Of a stretch of DNA of 64,000 bases, positions 58,686-64,000 are shown piece after piece (position 1 is the stretch's first letter; each line of letters opens with the position of its first letter). The DNA lies in assembly GCA_035711805.1 (NCBI GenBank), contig DASTBV010000011.1:1-64000 (forward strand). Reading direction: 5' to 3'. This stretch comes from Gp6-AA40 sp035711805. Lineage in GTDB: Bacteria > Acidobacteriota > Vicinamibacteria > Vicinamibacterales > UBA2999. The translations under genes and the position numbers were made by a program. A model generated the notes under the pieces. The model had not been told where the DNA came from, ran no database searches, and saw nothing but the letters and a program-made list of their open reading frames with translations.

Positions 58686-58795
58686 AACGTCTTCCAGATG
58701 CGTGTAGCGCGGGTTCGCGCCACGCCATCGAAATCCGCGCTAGACACATTTGAAAAACGCGATAGCCTGACTCGTCTTCTCCGCGGTACCGGTGC
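58686..58795. other. Gap between metG and gltX
   Basis: This 110-base gap separates convergent metG and gltX. I see GC-rich partial palindromes (GCGCGGGTTCGCGC near 58708) and no T-run terminator. No gene or RNA gene is recognisable. Confidence 0.5.
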
Positions 58796-60391
58796 TCATG
58801 CGTCGGATGGCAACCGATCAATCGTCAGCGTGAGCCGGCGCCGTACGTTATCCGGTGACAGCAGCTGCAGGACTTCGAAGAGTGGCGGCGACATCGCCGT
58901 CCCCGTGACGGCGAGTCGCAGCGTCATGAAGACCTTTCCCGGCTTGAGGCCGATCCGAGCGGCGTAGTCACGCACGAATGCGTCCCACGACGCCTTCGAC
59001 GTGACGAGCTGGTCGTGACGCTCACGCATCACTTCGAGGAATGCCCGCACCGCCGACGGAGCTTCCATCTGCGCCGTCAGCTTGTCGGCCGCCGGCGGCT
59101 CGAAGAACTCATCGTAATAGACGCGCCCCTGAATCAGGACGTCGACCAGACGCTTGAATCGTTCGGGCTCCAGGGAAAGGATTCTGATCGCCTTGGCACG
59201 GTCCGCGGTGAACGCCGTGATGAACGTCTCCAGCGCCTCGCGTGTAATCACCTCGCCGGTGGCGCCCTCGAAGGTATCGGCAAAGCCCTCGCCCTGCGCC
59301 GACAGCTCCCGCAGGTGTGCACTCACCCGTTCGAACAGGACGTCCGGTCCAAGCCGTCGCATGTACAGCCCATTGATGTGCAGGAGCAACGCCGGATCGA
59401 CAACCGGGCCGGACACGCTGAGCTGCCGCAGCTCGAAGTGCGAGGTGAAGTCCGACGGGTCGTAGACGTCCTTCGACTCGGGATGGAACCACACGATACG
59501 GGTCAGGAAGTTACGGAACGCCTCCGGCAGGATGCCCTGCGATCGGTAGTATCCGATCGAGGTGTCACCGGTGCGCTTCGAGAGCTTGCGCCCTTTCGCA
59601 TCGCGCAACAGCGCCGTATGCAGAAATCGTGGGGGCGTCCAGCCGAAGGCGCGATACAGCAGGATGTGCTTCGGCGTGGACGAGATCCACTCCTCACCCC
59701 GGATGACCGTCGTGACGCGCATGAAGTGATCGTCGACGACGACCGCGAGATGATACGTCGGAAACCCATCCGACTTGAGGATCACCGCGTCGTCTACCTC
59801 GGTGCTCTGGATCGTGATGGCCCCGCGCGCCAGATCGTGAAACGTAATCGCCTCGCCGCTCGGAACGCGCATGCGAACAACCGACTGTTCGCCGCGGGCG
59901 ATCCGCTCGGCAACATCGGCCGCGGTCAGCGCGCGGCACATGCCGTCGTAACGCGTGGGCATCCCCCGCGCCGCCTGCGCCTGCCGGACGCTCTCGAGTC
60001 GTTCAGGCGTGCAAAAGCAGCGGTAGGCGTGACCGTCGGCAATGAGCTGCACCGCCGCGGCGCTGTACAGGGGAAGCCGTTCGCTCTGCTCGTACGGTGC
60101 GTACGGGCCGCTGCCAGCCGGTCCCTCGTCCGCCTCGACACCGAGCCACTTCAATGCCTCAATGATCTCGGCGACCGCACCGGGCACCAGCCGGGCGCGG
60201 TCGGTATCTTCGATCCGCAGGATGAACACGCCGCCGCTCTTCGTCGCCAGCGCACGGTTGATGACCGCCTGCAACGCCGTCCCGATATGCGGTCGGCCCG
60301 TTGGGCTTGGACCTATGCGTCCGACTTCCGCATCTGGCGGAAGCTGCCGGGGAGGGTAGCGGCGATCATAGTCGTCGAGTGTCAGCACCAT
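58796..60391 (-). CDS. gltX: Glutamyl-tRNA synthetase
   Basis: Class I aminoacyl-tRNA synthetase of 531 residues. The HIGH-type motif is in SPTGRPHIGTALQAVIN, followed by GGVFILRIEDTDRARLVP; the zinc-type CFCTPERLE with DGMCR is intact; KMSKS is KLSKRTGD. A C-terminal anticodon domain follows. About 20 residues precede the usual start, which could be an extension or a late start. The start region overlaps malQ by 26 bases, so the two are in one transcript. Whether it is discriminating or non-discriminating for tRNA-Gln cannot be told from the sequence. Confidence 0.95.
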   Translation of the reverse strand: MVLTLDDYDRRYPPRQLPPDAEVGRIGPSPTGRPHIGTALQAVINRALATKSGGVFILRIEDTDRARLVPGAVAEIIEALKWLGVEADEGPAGSGPYAPYEQSERLPLYSAAAVQLIADGHAYRCFCTPERLESVRQAQAARGMPTRYDGMCRALTAADVAERIARGEQSVVRMRVPSGEAITFHDLARGAITIQSTEVDDAVILKSDGFPTYHLAVVVDDHFMRVTTVIRGEEWISSTPKHILLYRAFGWTPPRFLHTALLRDAKGRKLSKRTGDTSIGYYRSQGILPEAFRNFLTRIVWFHPESKDVYDPSDFTSHFELRQLSVSGPVVDPALLLHINGLYMRRLGPDVLFERVSAHLRELSAQGEGFADTFEGATGEVITREALETFITAFTADRAKAIRILSLEPERFKRLVDVLIQGRVYYDEFFEPPAADKLTAQMEAPSAVRAFLEVMRERHDQLVTSKASWDAFVRDYAARIGLKPGKVFMTLRLAVTGTAMSPPLFEVLQLLSPDNVRRRLTLTIDRLPSDA

Positions 60392-61985
60392 CGCTGTTCG
60401 AGGCTACCATGCTGACTCCGAATCGCCTGTGCCGACTTGCCCGCTCGAGCGCCCGGGAGGCAACGCTCATCGCCTCGGGCTCGGTGGACAAACAATCGGA
60501 AGGCCACGGCAGCCGCCACGTCCAGTTATCGTCGCCGACCGTGGCCGGCCGGTTGATGCGGTCTGGCCAGCCGAACAGATCCTGGATGGGCAGAATGAGC
60601 AAGTCGGACCCGGAGGCGTTCAGCGCCTCCAGCAGTGCCTCTCTCAACGCGGGGGACAGCTTCGAATCCTCGCCGGGCAGCGCCTCCGCGGCAACGCGAT
60701 CTCGAACCGACGGCACCGCGAGTACGCTGGCCTTCTCCTCTGCCGGCGCCTGCTCCCACCAAACCGCCAGCGGTTCGGTGTCGTGGGTACCCGACGTCGC
60801 CACGGAACGTTCCGCGTATTCGGCCGGGTCTCTGAACGGCTGCCCGGGTTCGTTCCAATGGCGTTCCCAGCGAAACACTTTGTAGCCCGGCACTCCGAGC
60901 CGCGCCAGCGACGCGCGCACGAAATCTGGAACCGTCCCCAGATCTTCGGCAATGACCTCGGCACCGCCATCCCTGAACACGCGCAACACGCGTTCGCCGA
61001 GTGCCAGCTGCGACGCTTCGTCGGGCGGCGTAAAGCCCGCCGCGCCGCGGCCGTCGCGGTAATACGTCCGGTAGAAGCCGACCAGGTGATCGATCCGGTA
61101 TCCGTGGTACAGGTCGGCATTACGCCGCGCGCGGTGCCGCAGCCAGTCGAAATCACGATCGGCGAAGACGTCCCATCGATATGCAGGAAGGCCCCAGTCC
61201 TGTCCGCTGTCGCTGAACGCATCGGGCGGAACGCCGACCGACAGATCGATGCGGAACTCGTCCTGCCGCGCCCAGACGTCGGCGCTGTCCCCGCTCACCA
61301 TGAACGGCAGATCGCCGAAGAGCGAGACAGTTCCCGCACGATCTCGCGCAGCGCGCCACTGCTCGCCGGCCAGCCATTGCAGGTACCGGCGAAACATGAT
61401 GTCGTCCGCCAGTTCGCCGCGTGCCGCCTCGAGCGCGTGCGGGTCGCGATCGCGGACCGGCGCCGGCCACTCGGTCCACCGTCGCTCGCCGTGGCGGGCG
61501 TGCAGCGCGCGGAAAAGCGCGTAGTCGTCCAGCCACCACGACTGCTCGCCGCAGAACGCGCGGAACGCGGACGCGCGGCGGGTATCACCGATCCACTCCC
61601 GATCGCGGAAATGCTCGAACGAGCGGCGCAGCGCGTGCTCCTTCAGCGCGCGGACGGTGGTGTAATCAATCGCCCGGGCAGCCCTGACGGCGTCGAGCTG
61701 CTCCCGCATCCGCGCCTCGAGCGATGCTTCGCCTCCGATGGCCGCGAAGTCCTCGACTGCCGCCATCGAGATGAACTGCGGGTCGATTGCCATCGCGCTG
61801 AGGGCTGAGTACGGCGACCGCTCCTGCGGCGGCATTTCGTTGATCGGCAGCAGCTGCAGAATGCTCTGGCCGGCGGCGGCAAGCCACCGCGCAAGCGGTT
61901 CGATGTCGCCGATTTCGCCGATGCCCCAGCTGCGGGTCGAAGGAATTGAAAAGAGCGGAACCAGTATCCCGGCGCGACGGCTCAT
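60366..61985 (-). CDS. malQ: 4-alpha-glucanotransferase (amylomaltase, GH77)
   Basis: Transfers maltodextrin segments between glucans. The 539 residues show the GH77 pattern: AGILVPLFSIPSTRSWGIGEIGD at the start, FGDLPFMVSGDSADVWA, GLPAYRWD, HGYRIDHLVGFYR (catalytic aspartate), EVIAEDLGTVP (acid/base glutamate) and SGTHDTEPLAVWW (second aspartate). The ATG at 61985 (SRRAGILV) is preferred over one 21 bases upstream. With glgC it points to glycogen or maltodextrin turnover. It overlaps gltX downstream. Confidence 0.95.
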   Translation of the reverse strand: MSRRAGILVPLFSIPSTRSWGIGEIGDIEPLARWLAAAGQSILQLLPINEMPPQERSPYSALSAMAIDPQFISMAAVEDFAAIGGEASLEARMREQLDAVRAARAIDYTTVRALKEHALRRSFEHFRDREWIGDTRRASAFRAFCGEQSWWLDDYALFRALHARHGERRWTEWPAPVRDRDPHALEAARGELADDIMFRRYLQWLAGEQWRAARDRAGTVSLFGDLPFMVSGDSADVWARQDEFRIDLSVGVPPDAFSDSGQDWGLPAYRWDVFADRDFDWLRHRARRNADLYHGYRIDHLVGFYRTYYRDGRGAAGFTPPDEASQLALGERVLRVFRDGGAEVIAEDLGTVPDFVRASLARLGVPGYKVFRWERHWNEPGQPFRDPAEYAERSVATSGTHDTEPLAVWWEQAPAEEKASVLAVPSVRDRVAAEALPGEDSKLSPALREALLEALNASGSDLLILPIQDLFGWPDRINRPATVGDDNWTWRLPWPSDCLSTEPEAMSVASRALERASRHRRFGVSMVASNSDGADTRRL

Positions 61986-62040
61986 AGCCTGCGACAGCGG
62001 CTGCAATGCAGATGCCGCTGCACCCCGCCATTATCCATCC

Positions 62041-63213
62041 TCAATTCATGAATCGGAGACTACGCTCGAACGCGTCGGCAAAAACGTCCGGTTCCGGCAG
62101 CAAACTGACAACGACGAAGGCTTCGTGCGAGAAGTCGAAAAAGTACCCCGGGTGCACCAGCACCCGTTCGGATTCCAGCAGATCCACGATCAGAGCGTCT
62201 TCCGGGCGCGTGGCGGGTACGCGTACGGTCGCAAACCAGCCGCCTTCGACGCGCAGGACGTTACATGACGGGTACCGACGTGCGATTTCACGCGCCCGAT
62301 TCAGGTTCTCGCGGACGCGTTCGTGGATCACCTCGCGTACCGCCGCGCCGCCCTCCAGCAATGAGGATGCGGCTACCTGAACGGGAGTACTCACCGATAG
62401 GAACGCGTCGGCCACGTGTTCGAGCGCGCGCAGCGTGTCGCGCCGCTCAATCGGCGGACCTCCAGCGATCATCCAACCCAGCTTCACCTGCGGCAAGCCG
62501 AGCGTCTTCGACGCGCCGCCGAGCGTAAACGCCAGAACGTCGGAACGCGCGGCGAGGTCGGTGACAGGGGCCTCGGTTTCCAGCGCGTAATCGGCGAACA
62601 CTTCGTCGACGATCAACGCCCATGCGCGCTCGCGGCAAACGGTCAGGATTTCGGCGAACTCCCGCGGCGACACAAACGAGCCGGTGGGATTGTTCGGGCT
62701 GACCAGGATGATCGCCCGGGTAGACACAGGCGCCGCGCGGACCGAGTCCAGGTCGATGACCCAGCGGCCGTGGTATTCGAGCCGATACGGAGCGGCCTGA
62801 ACCGCCTCGAGCCGCGTCAGGTGTTCGAACAGCGGGTAACTGGGAACGGGTGCGAGGACCGCTTCCCCCGGGTCGCATAGAAGTTTGAACAGCCAGCTGT
62901 ACGATTCGCTGGTGCTGGCGGTCAGGATGACGTCGTCCGGATGGATGGAAACACCGCGGCGCTTACAATCGCGCGCCACGGCCTCGCGAGCGCTGCGCAG
63001 ACCGAATGGGTGCGGATCGTAGCGCAGCGCGCTCGCATCGCCGAGCGGGCGAAGGATCGACTCCGGATACGGCAGCCTGACGCGAGTGGGATTGGACTCC
63101 GTGAGATCGACGATCCGGACGCCGGCCTCCCGTAATCGTTCCAGCGCCCGACTGATTCGGTTCGAGGCCAGCACTGCCGGCAGCCGCGACGACACGGAGC
63201 CTTTGCGATACAC
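62041..63213 (-). CDS. Class I/II (fold type I) pyridoxal-phosphate aminotransferase
   Basis: A 390-residue aminotransferase. It has LTESNPTRVRLPYP, YDPHPFGLRSAREAVA, LTASTSESYSWLFKLLCDPG, LVSPNNPTGSFV (aspartate-aminotransferase-like SPNNPTG), VDEVFADYAL, the PLP lysine in FTLGGASKTLGLPQVKLGW, and a C-terminal arginine region. This is the wider aspartate/aromatic group, but the amino acid cannot be fixed. The GTG at 63213, preceded by AAGGG, is preferred; it starts 12 bases after the nuclease stop, and the open upstream frame lies in that gene. Confidence 0.88.
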   Translation of the reverse strand: MYRKGSVSSRLPAVLASNRISRALERLREAGVRIVDLTESNPTRVRLPYPESILRPLGDASALRYDPHPFGLRSAREAVARDCKRRGVSIHPDDVILTASTSESYSWLFKLLCDPGEAVLAPVPSYPLFEHLTRLEAVQAAPYRLEYHGRWVIDLDSVRAAPVSTRAIILVSPNNPTGSFVSPREFAEILTVCRERAWALIVDEVFADYALETEAPVTDLAARSDVLAFTLGGASKTLGLPQVKLGWMIAGGPPIERRDTLRALEHVADAFLSVSTPVQVAASSLLEGGAAVREVIHERVRENLNRAREIARRYPSCNVLRVEGGWFATVRVPATRPEDALIVDLLESERVLVHPGYFFDFSHEAFVVVSLLPEPDVFADAFERSLRFMN

Positions 63214-63224
63214 GCTGGTGCCCT

Positions 63225-64000
63225 TTACAGGCTGACGGCCTCGCGGTGGGCCGGCGTTGCAGCGTCCCAGCCGAAGTGCTCGTGGACCCGCTGTTTCAAC
63301 GCGTCCATGGGCACCGGCTCGCCGTGAACCAGAAACAGCCGCCGCGGGGCCGCGGGCAGCGTCTCCAGCCATCGGAGCATCTCATTGCGATCGGCATGTG
63401 CGGACATTGAATCGTTCCGTTCGATTCGCGCGCCTACGGAGATGGCCTGGCCGTGGATCTTTACCTCGCGTGCACCGTCGACAAGAGCTCTTCCCCGTGT
63501 ACCCGCGGCCTGATATCCGACGAACAGCACGGTGTTCCTTGCGTCCGGAAGAGCAGCGGCCATGTGATGCAGCACGCGCCCGCCCGTGGCCATGCCGCTC
63601 GACGAGATCACGATTGCGCTGCGGCGGTTCGCCGTTAACTCCTTGGACTGCTGCGTTGACGCAATCGTCTGGAACCGCGCCGTTGCAAACGTCGAAACGT
63701 CCCTGCGCGCCGGCTGCATGTCCGGATCGAGCTCCGCGACGCGCATGGTGTAGTGCCGGAGCGCTTCGGTCGCCATCGGGCTGTCGACGTAGACAGGAAG
63801 TACAGGTATCCGTTTTTCGCGTTCGAGCCGGCGGACCCAGTAGAGCAGCTCCTCCACGCGCCCGATGGCAAACGCGGGAACGATCAGCTTCCCGCCTCGC
63901 GCCGCCGTATCCTGAATTACTTCCGCAAGTTGAGCCCCGTTGTCATCCTGCTGGTGATCCCGATCGCCGTAGGTCGATTCGACGAGCACGACGTCAGCCT
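63225..64000 (-). CDS. Metallo-beta-lactamase-fold RNase/beta-CASP nuclease, C-terminal part
   Basis: The window edge cuts off the N-terminal part, which would carry the HxHxDH metal site. The remaining 258 residues show a beta-CASP domain: VLVESTYGDRDHQ, KLIVPAFAIGRVEELLYWV, VYVDSPMATEALRHY, IVISSSGMATGGRVLHHMAA, then the RMMBL-type metal ligands in SMSAHADRNEMLRWLE and LVHGEPVPMDALKQRV. This is the CPSF73/YsgA-like group of RNA exo/endonucleases in bacteria and archaea. The frame is open to position 64000. It precedes the aminotransferase by 12 bases. Confidence 0.9.
   Translation of the reverse strand, partial: ADVVLVESTYGDRDHQQDDNGAQLAEVIQDTAARGGKLIVPAFAIGRVEELLYWVRRLEREKRIPVLPVYVDSPMATEALRHYTMRVAELDPDMQPARRDVSTFATARFQTIASTQQSKELTANRRSAIVISSSGMATGGRVLHHMAAALPDARNTVLFVGYQAAGTRGRALVDGAREVKIHGQAISVGARIERNDSMSAHADRNEMLRWLETLPAAPRRLFLVHGEPVPMDALKQRVHEHFGWDAATPAHREAVSL

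Overview
The window is a GC-rich bacterial chromosome segment, almost certainly from an acidobacterium, probably near the Vicinamibacteria (subdivision 6). Support comes from the 16S 5' end at the left edge, a VWA protein of the type known from Acidobacteria (43714-44739), a carboxypeptidase-regulatory-like/beta-barrel outer-membrane protein, many secreted HEAT- or TPR-like proteins and compact operons with ATGA/GTGA overlaps. The phylum call is an inference from sequence recall; I had no database. I see no phage, IS transposase, CRISPR array or tRNA gene.

Left to right: 1-960 holds the 5' part of a 16S rRNA gene (minus strand) with leader, boxA and a strong promoter. 961-3097 has tyrS and a divergent Tat-exported metallophosphoesterase. 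3092-11934 is a purine operon read right to left (purB-purS-purQ-purL-purF-HEAT protein-purM-purN), preceded by an M16 peptidase; purD with mtaB follows rlmN at 13465-17089. 17175-21764 runs on the plus strand: rpsU, a zinc-ribbon protein, a STAS protein, a UbiA-type prenyltransferase, a low-complexity coiled-coil protein and a glycosyltransferase. 21768-29271 (minus) contains an NtrC-type regulator, its PDZ-containing membrane histidine kinase, a beta-barrel protein and a secreted protein. 29418-32807 (plus) is carbon metabolism: glgC, eno, gpmA. Then come a B12-dependent mutase large subunit, two Opp/Dpp-type ABC ATPases without permeases, a MacB/LolD-type ATPase, acs, a membrane protein and inositol-phosphate synthase. 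41244-47573 carries a methyltransferase, an unusual HTH-TonB fusion, a VWA protein, a ZIP transporter, a BON protein, a zinc-ribbon GNAT and a lipoprotein. 47599-58685 has polA, pcnB, serC, a DUF1015 protein, rmuC and metG. 58796-64000 (minus) has gltX, malQ, an aminotransferase and a truncated beta-CASP nuclease.

The most unusual feature is at 50349-50858. A degraded four-helix-bundle (S23/IVS-type) gene sits between two 40-bp inverted arms, each built from 7-bp tandem units, and exactly fills the gap between two convergent genes. Two more period-7 arrays with different unit sequences lie within 4 kb: one is a head-to-head inverted array over the pcnB stop codon (53029-53064), the other is eight heptamers inside the DUF1015 coding sequence (54441-54496). 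I propose that these belong to one little-described family of small heptamer-ended elements and scars.

Other points worth checking: a Pol I that has lost the 3'-5' exonuclease residues and has Tyr at the O-helix position equivalent to E. coli Phe762, several genes with a -10-like hexamer only 6-12 bases before the start codon (leaderless candidates), and recurrent short palindromes in gene gaps.
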